Positions 56,876 through 64,000 of a stretch of 64,000 nt of DNA are shown here, one piece after another. Source of the stretch: Gammaproteobacteria bacterium (GTDB lineage: Bacteria; Pseudomonadota; Gammaproteobacteria; Steroidobacterales; GCA-2729495); the NCBI GenBank assembly GCA_021773815.1, contig JAJFJS010000038.1, positions 1 to 64,000 of the forward strand, in the 5' to 3' direction. Each line of letters starts with the position of its first letter. Position 1 is the stretch's first letter. Below the pieces are notes generated by a model. It saw only the letters and a program-made list of their open reading frames with translations. It searched no databases and was not told where the DNA came from. The position numbers and the translations under genes are program-made.

Positions 56876-57826
56876 TCACGGCGGATCGGACCGGGTGCCG
56901 ACCGCCTCCTGCAGCGGGAATTCGAGTTCCACGTCGGGGACGTGCCGGGTCCGGGTCTCCCGGAACAGGATAATCAGGCCGCTCGCGACGATGATCGCGG
57001 CGCCGAGCCACGTATTCCACCCGGGCACCTCGTGCCAGAACGCGTAGCCGGCGGCCGGCGCCCAGATCAGACCGGTGTATTCGAACGGCACGATGAGCGC
57101 CGCCGGCGCGCGCGCATAGGCCGCGTTGATGAACAGGAATGCGGCCGCACCCAACGCCCCGCTGAGCGCCGCCACGACCCAGCCAATCGGATCCGGCATG
57201 ATCCACGTCGGAATACTGAACGCGCCGGCAACCAGCGACGGCACGATGAACGAGTACAGGCTCAGCGACCACGGCGATTCGGTCGGCGACAACTTGCGCG
57301 CCGTCAGCGCGAGCCCGGAGTAAAACGCCGCCCCGGCCAGCGCGACAAACGCGGCAGGATGGACCGCAGATACGCCCGGCCGCACGACGATCAACACGCC
57401 GACGAACCCCAACAGCACGGCGCCCCAGCGCCACGGCCCGACCGGTTCACCGAGCAACGGCCGCGACAGCGCCGTGACGATCAGCGGCGCCGCATAGGCA
57501 ATCACGATGACATCGGCCAGTGGCAGGTGCTTGAGCGCGTAGTAAAACGTAAACATCGATCCGGTCATCAACAGTGACCGGAACACGTGCCAACCGGCGC
57601 GGCGGGTACGCAGCGCAGGCATGCGCCGACGCTGCCAGATCAGCAGGAACACCAGAACCAGCGCAAACGCGCTGCGCAACATGACGACCTGTGCCAACGC
57701 ATAGTCTTCGAGCAGCGTGCGCACCGCGACGTCGAGCGCAACCATGCAGAAAGCGGCCGCGCACATGCAGGCAATGCCGACGGCAGCCGGCGCAGTATTC
57801 GACAGTTGCGGAAGACGGATCGTCAT
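56876..57826 (-). CDS. EamA/DMT family transporter
   Basis: This 316-residue protein has ten predicted helices in two repeated EamA halves (about 15-140 and 160-290), e.g. FRSLLMTGSMFTFYYALKHL and AAFLFINAAYARAPAALIVP, each typical of drug/metabolite exporters such as RhtA or S-adenosylmethionine uptake relatives. The substrate is unknown. It is upstream of ctaB on the same strand, with a 234-base gap, so it is probably not co-transcribed. Confidence 0.88.
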   Translation of the reverse strand: MTIRLPQLSNTAPAAVGIACMCAAAFCMVALDVAVRTLLEDYALAQVVMLRSAFALVLVFLLIWQRRRMPALRTRRAGWHVFRSLLMTGSMFTFYYALKHLPLADVIVIAYAAPLIVTALSRPLLGEPVGPWRWGAVLLGFVGVLIVVRPGVSAVHPAAFVALAGAAFYSGLALTARKLSPTESPWSLSLYSFIVPSLVAGAFSIPTWIMPDPIGWVVAALSGALGAAAFLFINAAYARAPAALIVPFEYTGLIWAPAAGYAFWHEVPGWNTWLGAAIIVASGLIILFRETRTRHVPDVELEFPLQEAVGTRSDPP

Positions 57827-57987
57827 GGAACTCGCTCGTGGGGCCGATCATAGCGCGTTGCCGCATCATATAAACAACGGTTATACGACGATAACAACAA
57901 CGACGTTCACGCAGCCCGTCGATCCGATTACCGTACGGCCTGCGTCGCACACCGTTTGACGGCGTGCCTGCCAGCGAGTCTTCACGG

Positions 57988-58755
57988 ATGTCATCGAATA
58001 CTGCAACGATCCTCGACCTGCCCGGCGTCAGCGCTGTCGATGAGGAAGGCTCGCGGCGACACGCGCTCGATCACTGCAACGAACTGATGGCGTCAAAGAC
58101 CGCCGAGGAGCGCATCGCGTGGGCGCTCGAACACCTGCCGCCACAGCACGTGCTGACGTCGAGCTTCGGCGTTCAGGCGGCCGTGTCGCTGCATCTCGTG
58201 ACCCGGCTCACGCCGCAGATCCCGGTGATCTTCATCGACACCGGCTACCTGTTCCCGGAAACTTACCGCTTCGTCGATGCCCTGACCGAACGGCTCGACC
58301 TGAACCTCAAGGTCTTCCGCGGCCGCATGAGTCCGGCCTGGCAGGAGGCGCGCTTCGGACCGCGCTGGACGCAGGGACTCGAAGGCATCGAAGCCTACAA
58401 CCACGACAACAAAGTCGAACCGATGCAGCGCGCGCTGCGGACCTGCGACGTCGGCACGTGGTTCGCGGGCCTGCGTCGCGCGCAGTCCGACAGCCGCAAC
58501 GACGTCGCGTACCTGGACTGGTCGGGAGACCGCTGGAAGGTGCACGCAATTGCCGACTGGTCCGACCGCGACGTGTTCACGTACCTGAAACAGCACGACC
58601 TGCCCTATCACCCGCTCTGGGATCAGGGCTATGTGTCCGTTGGCGACACGCACACCACCCGGCCGTTGCACGCGGTCGACCATCCCGATGAAACGCGCTT
58701 CTTCGGGCTCAAGCGCGAGTGCGGCCTGCACGACATCGACCTGTCGTCGCTGTAA
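57988..58755 (+). CDS. cysH: Phosphoadenylyl-sulfate (PAPS) reductase
   Basis: This 255-residue protein reduces PAPS to sulfite with thioredoxin. [14 protein letters not shown] carries the PP-loop SSFG motif. [13 protein letters not shown] and [14 protein letters not shown] follow, with the catalytic Cys in KRECGLH (C245). The cysteine pairs that hold a 4Fe-4S cluster in APS reductases are absent, so this is the PAPS type. ATG 57988 is used; a GTG eight codons earlier is possible. The neighbouring array of tandem repeats separates it from cysB. Confidence 0.92.
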   Translation: MSSNTATILDLPGVSAVDEEGSRRHALDHCNELMASKTAEERIAWALEHLPPQHVLTSSFGVQAAVSLHLVTRLTPQIPVIFIDTGYLFPETYRFVDALTERLDLNLKVFRGRMSPAWQEARFGPRWTQGLEGIEAYNHDNKVEPMQRALRTCDVGTWFAGLRRAQSDSRNDVAYLDWSGDRWKVHAIADWSDRDVFTYLKQHDLPYHPLWDQGYVSVGDTHTTRPLHAVDHPDETRFFGLKRECGLHDIDLSSL

Positions 58756-58769
58756 CGGTATCCGACCTC

Positions 58770-59259
58770 ACCGTCTGGTTGAGCGGATTCGATCGTCGGG
58801 CCGCGCGAACCACTATGGCCACTGAATAAGCGGTCCGATTGACGGGGAACGTCCAATGATTATCTGGTCCGGTTGACGGGGCCTGCCCGAACGAACGACT
58901 CAGCACCGGTCGGCACTGCCGTCTGGTGGGTCGGGTTCGATCTTCGCGCCGCGCAACCCATAACGACCACCGAACCACCGGGCTGATTGACTGAGCCTGC
59001 CCGAACCAACGACACAGCGCCGGCCGGCCTCGCCGTCTGATTGATCGGGTTCAATCTTCGTACCGCGCAAACCATAACGGCCAGTGAATACCCGGGCCGG
59101 TTGACGGGACCTGCCGGAGCGAACGACACAGCGTCGGTCGGCCTCGCCGCCTGATTGATCGAGTTAGATCTTCGCGCACGGCGGACCAAAACAGCCAGTG
59201 AATATCCGGGCGGGTTGACGGGACTTGCCCGAACGAACGACTCAGCGCCGGCCAACACC
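58770..59259. repeat. Array of four 114-bp tandem repeats between cysH and cysB
   Basis: Units begin at about 58770, 58918, 59032 and 59146. Units 2, 3 and 4 are exactly 114 bases and differ by scattered substitutions. Shared blocks are CGTCTGATTGATCGGGTT, GCCAGTGAATA and GGTTGACGGGAC-CTGCCC, with CGAACGACACAGCG near the end. The first unit is 34 bases longer because a GGTCCGRTTGACGGGG block is present twice. A minus-strand frame shows a 38-residue period, because 114 is divisible by three, with VNRPGYSLAVMV-like blocks. No start with a ribosome site or known domain is present, so protein coding is doubtful. Confidence 0.9.
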
Positions 59260-59288
59260 GCGATCCGGTACCGATTTTCGGGTGCTGG

Positions 59289-60299
59289 TTACAGCGCGAG
59301 CGTGGTTTCGTGTCCGCAGCCGCCGCGGACCGGCAGCGCGGTGTCGGCAAACAGCGCATCGACCTCGGCCTGACTTTCAAGTGCCGCGGCATCGCGCGTC
59401 AAATCCGGCGTCAGGTGGGGACCGAGCAGCGAGATAAATTCGATCATGTAGCCGCGCAATACCGAATCACGCCGGAACCCGAGCCACGTCGTGCAGCGTG
59501 GAAACAGCCCTTCGGCCGACAACGCGACGAGGTCCTTTTCGTCATCGCACTCGTACGCGAGCCCTGCCACGACGCCCACGCCCATGCCCATGCGCACATA
59601 GGTCTTGATGATGTCGGCATCGCGGGCCGTAAACACGACATCCGGTTCAAGCTCCTGCTCGGCGAATGCGTTCTTGAAGGAAGATTCGCCCGTCAGGCTG
59701 AACACATAGGTCACCAGCGGATGACGCACCAGCGTGGCCAACGTCAGGCGCCCGTGCGTGCCGGCGAGTTCGTGTCCTTTCGGCACCAGCACGATCCGGT
59801 CCCAGTGAAAGCACGGCAGCAGCACCAGCCCGGGGAACAGGTGGCGGGATCCCGTCGCAATCGCGAAATCGACGGCATTGTTTGCGACCAGTTCGGCAAT
59901 CTGCTCGGACGTGCCCTGGTGCAGTTCGAGACCGACCTGGGGATAGCGCTCGCGAAACGTCTTGATGATCTCCGGCAACACGTAGCGGGCCTGCGTGTGC
60001 GTCGTCGCGATCGACAACGTGCCCTCCTGCTCGCCCGACAGGTCGCTGGCCAGGCTGCGGATGTTTTCGACCTCACGCATGATGGCGCGCGCCCGGGTGA
60101 TGACCTCGCGGCCGGCCGGCGTGATCGCAGCCAGGCTCTTGCCCTTGCGCGTGAATAACTGGACCTTGAGTTCCTGCTCCAGCAGCTTCAATTGCTTGCT
60201 GATTCCCGGCTGGCTCGTGTACAGACGCTCGGCCGCCGCGGTGATGTTCAGGCCGCTGTCGGCGATCGCGAGAAGATAACGCAGTTGTTGCAGGGTCAT
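59289..60299 (-). CDS. cysB: LysR-type regulator CysB
   Basis: This 336-residue protein opens with MTLQQLRYLLAIADSGLNIT, then RLYTSQPGISKQLKLLEQEL, close to E. coli CysB in the helix-turn-helix. IATTHTQARYVLPEIIKTF and LELHQGTSEQIAELVANNAV match the inducer domain that binds N-acetylserine or O-acetylserine. It controls sulfate assimilation genes. It is divergent from cysG with 178 bases between starts; AT-rich segments around 60385-60425 could hold CysB sites but no consensus can be pinned. A weak ribosome site precedes ATG 60299. Its stop lies 29 bases past the tandem array. Confidence 0.93.
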   Translation of the reverse strand: MTLQQLRYLLAIADSGLNITAAAERLYTSQPGISKQLKLLEQELKVQLFTRKGKSLAAITPAGREVITRARAIMREVENIRSLASDLSGEQEGTLSIATTHTQARYVLPEIIKTFRERYPQVGLELHQGTSEQIAELVANNAVDFAIATGSRHLFPGLVLLPCFHWDRIVLVPKGHELAGTHGRLTLATLVRHPLVTYVFSLTGESSFKNAFAEQELEPDVVFTARDADIIKTYVRMGMGVGVVAGLAYECDDEKDLVALSAEGLFPRCTTWLGFRRDSVLRGYMIEFISLLGPHLTPDLTRDAAALESQAEVDALFADTALPVRGGCGHETTLAL

Positions 60300-60477
60300 G
60301 ACGGGGCCGCTGGCTCGGGTTCGGCATATAACCATTAGTTACAACAGGCTGTCAATCGACCTTTCCCGGGTTCCGGGCAAGATATAGCCAATAGAAATAT
60401 AGGCAGATAAATTGATTATTTTTAATGCGTTGCAGTCGGAGTAAGGTACGCGCTCGGATCCTCCGGGGGACGCCTCG

Positions 60478-61965
60478 ATGCGCCATTTTCCATTGTTCGC
60501 GAGCCTGCAAGGGCGACCCTGCCTGCTGGTCGGCGGCGGCGCCGTCGCCGCCCGCAAATCCCGTCAACTGCTCGCGGCCGGCGCGCAGGTCACGGTCGTC
60601 GCGCCGCGGCTGGACGCGGAACTGGCGGCCGCCGTCACCTCGCATCGCATCCGCCATTGGCCGCGGCAATTCACGCCGGAACTCATCGGCACGCACTGGC
60701 TGATCGTCGCGGCCACCGGCAACCGCGCGGTCAACGAGCAGGTTGCGATAGCCGCGACCGAGGCGCTGCGCTTTTGCAACGTCGTCGACGATCCGGAGCT
60801 GTCGAGTTTCATCATGCCGGCGGTCGTCGACCGTTCGCCGATTGTGATCGCCGTCAGCACCGGCGGTGCGGCGCCGGTACTCGCACGGCTGTTGCGCCAG
60901 CGTATCGAGGACTGGCTGCCGGCCCGCATCGACCGGCTGGCACGCTGGGCCGGTCGGCGGCGCATTACTGTCAAGCACCGCATCACGGACCAGTTGGCAC
61001 GACTGCGATTCTGGGAGAACGTCCTGGACGGCGCGGCGGCTGATGCACTGCTGAACAACGACATCGAACGCGCCAACCGGGCGCTGGACGCGGAGATCGA
61101 GGCTGCCGGCAACGGCGCCCCACCGGGCGTCGCCTGGCTGGTCGGGGCCGGTCCCGGCGATCCGGGGCTGCTGACCCGCCGCGGGGCCGAGTTGTTGCGG
61201 CGCGCCGACGTCGTGTTGTACGACCGACTCGTGTCGCCGGCCATTATCGCGCTGGCGCGCCGCGACACCGAACTCATCGCCGTCGGCAAGTCGCCGGGTG
61301 GCCCGTCAACGAGCCAGCAGGAAATCGATGCCACCCTGGTGCGCCTCGTCGGCGCCGGTCGTCGCGTGTGCCGGCTCAAGGGCGGCGACCCGTTTATTTT
61401 CGGTCGGGGCGGTGAAGAGATCGCGGCGCTGGCGCGCGCCGGCCTGACCTGGGAAGTCGTGCCGGGCATCACGGCCGCCGCCGGTTGCGCCGCCGCGGCC
61501 GGCATCCCGCTGACGCATCGCGGTGTCGCCGGCGCCGTGACGCTGGTCACCGGCCATGCGGCCGCCGGCGGTCCGGAAGACAGCGCGGACTGGGCCGCAC
61601 TCGGCGCCGGACAACAGACGCTGGCGATCTACATGGGCGTCACGCGCCTGGAAAAAATCTGCACACGCCTGGTTGAATTCGGCCGCGCACCGGCAACACC
61701 GGTGGCAATCGTCGAGAACGGCACCACGACGGCGCAGCGCATCATCGGCGGCACGCTGGATACGATCGTCGCCCATGCCGCCAATCAGCAGGTCACCGCA
61801 CCGGCCCTGCTGATCGTCGGCGATGTTGTCGCGCTGGCTGATACACTGCATTGGCAGACGCAACACGAAAAAACAACGGCACCGCCGACATCCGGGGTCA
61901 GACCCCAAACCGGAAATGCGCGAGAAAGGATTGATGATCTGACCCTTGGGACCTCCCAAGGGTAG
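60478..61965 (+). CDS. cysG: Siroheme synthase, trifunctional
   Basis: This 495-residue protein makes sirohaem for sulfite reductase. Residues 1 to about 205 are the precorrin-2 dehydrogenase/ferrochelatase half: LVGGGAVAARKSRQLL binds NAD, and STGGAAPVLARLLRQRIE follows. From about residue 215 comes uroporphyrinogen III methyltransferase: VGAGPGDPGLLTRRGAELL, VVLYDRLVS, RLKGGDPFIFGRGGEE, VVPGITAAAGCAA and VTGHAAAGG. E. coli CysG has 457 residues. Here about 25 extra codons run through a REP-like palindrome (from 61888), so the tail is probably foreign to the enzyme. GGGGGACG precedes ATG 60478. Confidence 0.95.
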   Translation: MRHFPLFASLQGRPCLLVGGGAVAARKSRQLLAAGAQVTVVAPRLDAELAAAVTSHRIRHWPRQFTPELIGTHWLIVAATGNRAVNEQVAIAATEALRFCNVVDDPELSSFIMPAVVDRSPIVIAVSTGGAAPVLARLLRQRIEDWLPARIDRLARWAGRRRITVKHRITDQLARLRFWENVLDGAAADALLNNDIERANRALDAEIEAAGNGAPPGVAWLVGAGPGDPGLLTRRGAELLRRADVVLYDRLVSPAIIALARRDTELIAVGKSPGGPSTSQQEIDATLVRLVGAGRRVCRLKGGDPFIFGRGGEEIAALARAGLTWEVVPGITAAAGCAAAAGIPLTHRGVAGAVTLVTGHAAAGGPEDSADWAALGAGQQTLAIYMGVTRLEKICTRLVEFGRAPATPVAIVENGTTTAQRIIGGTLDTIVAHAANQQVTAPALLIVGDVVALADTLHWQTQHEKTTAPPTSGVRPQTGNARERIDDLTLGTSQG

Positions 61966-62015
61966 AACTTTTTCCCGCACCAAACGGCGGAGAAATTTGG
62001 GGTCTGACCCCCGGA
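61891..62015. repeat. REP-like inverted repeat overlapping the cysG 3' end
   Basis: The arms 61891-61909 and 61996-62015 are reverse complements with a one-base difference, sharing CCGGGGTCAGACCCCAAA. Between them lies a smaller hairpin at 61942-61963. The same GGGGTCAGACCC core occurs once at 14089. The left arm is read through by the cysG frame. Confidence 0.85.
61942..61975 (+). terminator. Hairpin with T-run at the cysG stop codon
   Basis: ACCCTTGGG / CCCAAGGGT forms a tight stem that includes part of the cysG stop codon (TAG 61963-61965), followed by CTTTTTCC. It may terminate cysG transcripts before cysK or only attenuate. It lies inside the REP-like element. Confidence 0.55.
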
Positions 62016-62043
62016 AAAATTCAACAAAAAGCGAGCGACAATC

Positions 62044-63000
62044 ATGATTTACGACAACATCCTGCAGACGATCGGCAACACGCCGGTCGTGCGCCTGAAC
62101 CGGATCGGCCCCGAGCACGTCGATCTCTTCGTCAAGGTGGAATCGTTTAACCCGCTCGGCTCCGTCAAGGACCGGCTCGCGTGGGCGATTATCCAGGACG
62201 CGGAAAAAAGCGGTGCGCTCAAACCCGGACAGACCGTCGTCGAAGCGACGTCGGGCAACACCGGCATCGCGCTGGCGATGGTTTGCGCGGTGCGCGGCTA
62301 CCCGTTCGTCGCAACCATGGCCGACTCGTTCTCCGTCGAACGTCGACAGATCATGCGCGCGCTCGGCGGGCGCGTCATCCTGACGCCGGCGGCCGAAGGC
62401 GGCACCGGTATGGTGCGTCGTGCGGCGGAACTGGCCGAGGAACACGGCTGGTTCCTCGCGCGCCAGTTCGAGAACCCGGCCAACCCGGCCTATCACCGCC
62501 AGACTACCGGCCCCGAAATTTTGCGTGACTTCGCCGATCGCCGGCTCGATTTCTGGGTCACGGGCTGGGGCACGGGCGGCACGCTGACCGGCGCCGGCGA
62601 GATCATCAAGGCCGCGCGACCCGAGACCAAGATCGTCGCCGCCGAGCCGGCCGGCGCATCGATGCTCGCCGGGCAGGACTGGCAACCGCACAAGATTCAG
62701 GGCTGGACGCCGAACTTCCTGCCCGACGTACTGAACCGCGAGGTCTTCGACAAGCTGATCGCCGTCGCCGACGAGGACTCGAAGAACAACGCACTCCGGC
62801 TCGCGCGCGAGGAAGGCATCTTCGTCGGCCTGTCGGCCGGCGCAACGCTGACGGCCGGGCTGAAAATTGCCGAAAACGCCGAACCCGGCACGACGATTCT
62901 CGTCATGCTGCCGGATACCGGCGAGCGCTACCTGAGCACCTACCTGTTCGACGGCCTGCTCCAGGGCTCGGACGACGAATGGCTCGCGGCGCAGGGCTAG
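62044..63000 (+). CDS. cysK: Cysteine synthase A (O-acetylserine sulfhydrylase)
   Basis: This 318-residue PLP enzyme makes cysteine from O-acetylserine and sulfide. The cofactor lysine is K42 in NPLGSVKDRLAW. SGNTGIALAM binds substrate carboxylate. GWGTGGTLTGAG is the phosphate loop, and LPDTGERYLSTYLF is the family's C-terminal motif. Sequence and length favour CysK over CysM. It lies 78 bases after cysG, beyond the terminator-like hairpin, so it may have partly separate expression. Confidence 0.95.
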   Translation: MIYDNILQTIGNTPVVRLNRIGPEHVDLFVKVESFNPLGSVKDRLAWAIIQDAEKSGALKPGQTVVEATSGNTGIALAMVCAVRGYPFVATMADSFSVERRQIMRALGGRVILTPAAEGGTGMVRRAAELAEEHGWFLARQFENPANPAYHRQTTGPEILRDFADRRLDFWVTGWGTGGTLTGAGEIIKAARPETKIVAAEPAGASMLAGQDWQPHKIQGWTPNFLPDVLNREVFDKLIAVADEDSKNNALRLAREEGIFVGLSAGATLTAGLKIAENAEPGTTILVMLPDTGERYLSTYLFDGLLQGSDDEWLAAQG

Positions 63001-63123
63001 GCAACGGCGATCGTTCCGGGCACACGGCGGCAGTCCCGGGCGAACGACGGGCGGCTGGCAGCGACGATATCCGGCGGCGGCGACCGCACCGGCGTGCCGC
63101 CGGCGATAACGTGCCGGTGACCC

Positions 63124-63573
63124 GTGCCTCCCGTTGCTGAGCTGCGTTCGGGGCGAACCGCGCCCGCGGCGCCCGGCACCTACGCGCTGATACTGCGCTG
63201 CCGGAAGACGGTCTGCACCCGGGTCGGACGCCTCGGCGTCGTCACGCTGCAGCCCGGCTACTACCTTTATGTCGGCAGCGCGCTCGGCCCCGGCGGCCTG
63301 CGCGCCCGCATCGCGCGGCATCGCCGCCGCGAGAAAAAGCGCCACTGGCACATCGACTACCTGCGCCGCCACACCGCGTTCGTCGACACCTGGTTCCTGG
63401 CCGACGGCCGCAACCATGAACACGAATGGGCGGCGGCGCTCGCCGCGCGGTACGACATCGCGCACCCACGCTTCGGCGCGTCCGACTGTCGCTGCGCGTC
63501 GCACCTGTTCTACGCGGATGCGCTACCAGCCCTCGACCTGGGCACCGTGTCGGTGCCGGACGTCACTGCATAA
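63124..63573 (+). CDS. DUF123 / GIY-YIG-like nuclease-family protein
   Basis: This 149-residue protein has the DUF123 layout: PAAPGTYALILRCRKT, then LQPGYYLYVGSALGPGGLRARIARHRR, resembling the GIY-YIG core (Y-x-YVGS followed by the RIxRH), then KKRHWHIDYLRRHT and HPRFGASDCRCASHLFY with conserved Cys. DUF123 proteins often accompany DNA repair enzymes such as endonuclease III. Here it stands alone after cysK, with a 123-base gap. The start is the weakest point: GTG 63124 has no clear ribosome site. Confidence 0.8.
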   Translation: MPPVAELRSGRTAPAAPGTYALILRCRKTVCTRVGRLGVVTLQPGYYLYVGSALGPGGLRARIARHRRREKKRHWHIDYLRRHTAFVDTWFLADGRNHEHEWAAALAARYDIAHPRFGASDCRCASHLFYADALPALDLGTVSVPDVTA

Positions 63574-63592
63574 CTTATTGACGGTTGCCGAA

Positions 63593-63757
63593 GCCAGAAC
63601 AGGTACCGGACTTTATCTTGATGGCTTGATGACTGGTGCCCCGCCAACCCCGAGCCAGGACAGATGCCAGACTTCACTTGATGACTGAATGCCCCATCAA
63701 ATCCGACGGCCGTCCCCACCACTCAAGACAATAAGCCATCAAGTAGTGTCCGGCACC
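63593..63757. repeat. Degenerate REP-like repeats, two direct copies and one inverted
   Basis: Copy A (63593-63635) and copy B (63654-63693) share GCCAG-ACAG and GACTT-a-CTTGATG. Copy C (63732-63756), read in reverse complement as GGTGCCGGACAC-TACTTGATGGCTT, closely matches A's GGTACCGGACTTTATCTTGATGGCTT. The three copies fill the gap between convergent genes and have no coding capacity. Confidence 0.7.
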
Positions 63758-63763
63758 GAAACC

Positions 63764-64000
63764 CTATCGATGCACCCGCCCGGCGCGAATCACGTGCCGG
63801 ATCCGGCGGATGTTCGACACGTCGTCACGCGGGTCCGCATCGAGTATCAGCAGGTCCGCCTGCGCGCCCCGGGTCAGCGTCCCGAACTCACCCGGTCGCC
63901 CGAACGCTACCGCGGCAGCGCTGGTCGCGGCCCGCAGCACATCAATCGGATCGAGCCCGGCCTCCTGGTGCATCACCAGTTCGAGTTGTGCCGAGATGCC
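63764..64000 (-). CDS. Amidohydrolase family protein, C-terminal part (5' end outside window)
   Basis: The frame is open to the last base, so about 78 C-terminal residues are seen. ISAQLELVMHQEAGLDPIDVLRAAT is followed by AFGRPGEFGTLTRGAQADLLILDADPRDDVSNI and RHVIRAGRVHR. This is the usual end of imidazolonepropionase/prolidase-like amidohydrolases, in which the terminal strands return to the small beta-sandwich. Metal-binding residues lie outside the window. The substrate cannot be judged. Confidence 0.85.
   Translation of the reverse strand, partial: GISAQLELVMHQEAGLDPIDVLRAATSAAAVAFGRPGEFGTLTRGAQADLLILDADPRDDVSNIRRIRHVIRAGRVHR

Noticed and set aside
58860-59258. 132-residue repeat protein on the minus strand of the tandem array
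   Set aside because: The 38-residue period follows automatically from a 114-base repeat. No ribosome site, signal or known repeat family supports it, so I kept it as a hypothesis, not as a gene.
58770-59259. CRISPR-like array
   Set aside because: The units are long, contiguous and diverged, with no short identical repeats or unique spacers, and no cas genes nearby.
61306-63504. 730-codon minus-strand frame opposite cysG and cysK
   Set aside because: Both plus-strand genes are unmistakable enzymes. The antisense frame has no domain and crosses the intergenic REP-like element.

Overview
The window is a continuous stretch of a GC-rich chromosome, densely coding on both strands. It looks like a heterotrophic gammaproteobacterium. 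The clues are a divergent ilvY-ilvC pair, a CysB-type regulator beside a full-length trifunctional siroheme synthase (CysG) and cysK, a PAPS-type CysH with a single C-terminal Cys motif, and two proteins ending in PEP-CTERM sorting tails of the VPxPAAxWLF type. There is no rRNA, tRNA or ribosomal protein gene, so this placement is an inference from gene families and order.

Layout. 1-5.2 kb: the end of a PD40 propeller protein, a lysine/alanine-rich histone-H1-like protein with a clear terminator, a methyltransferase, a three-cofactor flavoenzyme of the 2,4-dienoyl-CoA reductase type, and an exported short-chain dehydrogenase. 5.2-12.2 kb: a 928-residue repetitive PEP-CTERM surface protein, then two exported SUMF1/FGE-like proteins with a methyltransferase and a decayed FGE fragment between them. 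12.3-18 kb: LLM flavin monooxygenase, NAD(P)-binding protein, tryptophanase, a hydrolase-OsmC fusion and a second PEP-CTERM protein. 18.1-22.3 kb: a tight DUF3795-rhodanese-foldase group, then a Kelch/PKD protein with two haem c motifs.

22.5-28 kb: a complete AmmeMemoRadiSam set (radical SAM divergent from Memo and AMMECR1) with a metallo-beta-lactamase-fold hydrolase, then ilvY/ilvC with a readable promoter. 28-36.8 kb: Wzi-like protein, SGNH hydrolase, methyltransferase, MetE-like protein, thiolase, succinate-semialdehyde dehydrogenase-like enzyme and Rieske oxygenase, suggesting catabolism of organic acids or ring compounds. 36.9-45.7 kb: UspA, AraC-type regulator, a methionine-aminotransferase/omega-amidase pair, a lipoprotein hydrolase, DUF1761, a glutamine amidotransferase and a CopA-CopZ copper export pair.

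45.8-52.7 kb: five minus-strand genes in which three related MFS transporters are interleaved with a Tat-exported DUF1838 protein and an aldehyde dehydrogenase, probably one uptake/catabolic unit. A paraoxonase-like lactonase, a calcium-binding CRTAC1 protein, haem O synthase and an EamA transporter follow. 58-63 kb: sulfate assimilation (cysH, cysB, cysG, cysK). This region is interrupted by a striking array of 114-bp tandem repeats and by a REP-like palindrome that appears to have supplied the last codons of cysG. Degenerate REP-like inverted repeats of several families are scattered between genes, but no transposase, phage gene, CRISPR array or RNA gene was found.
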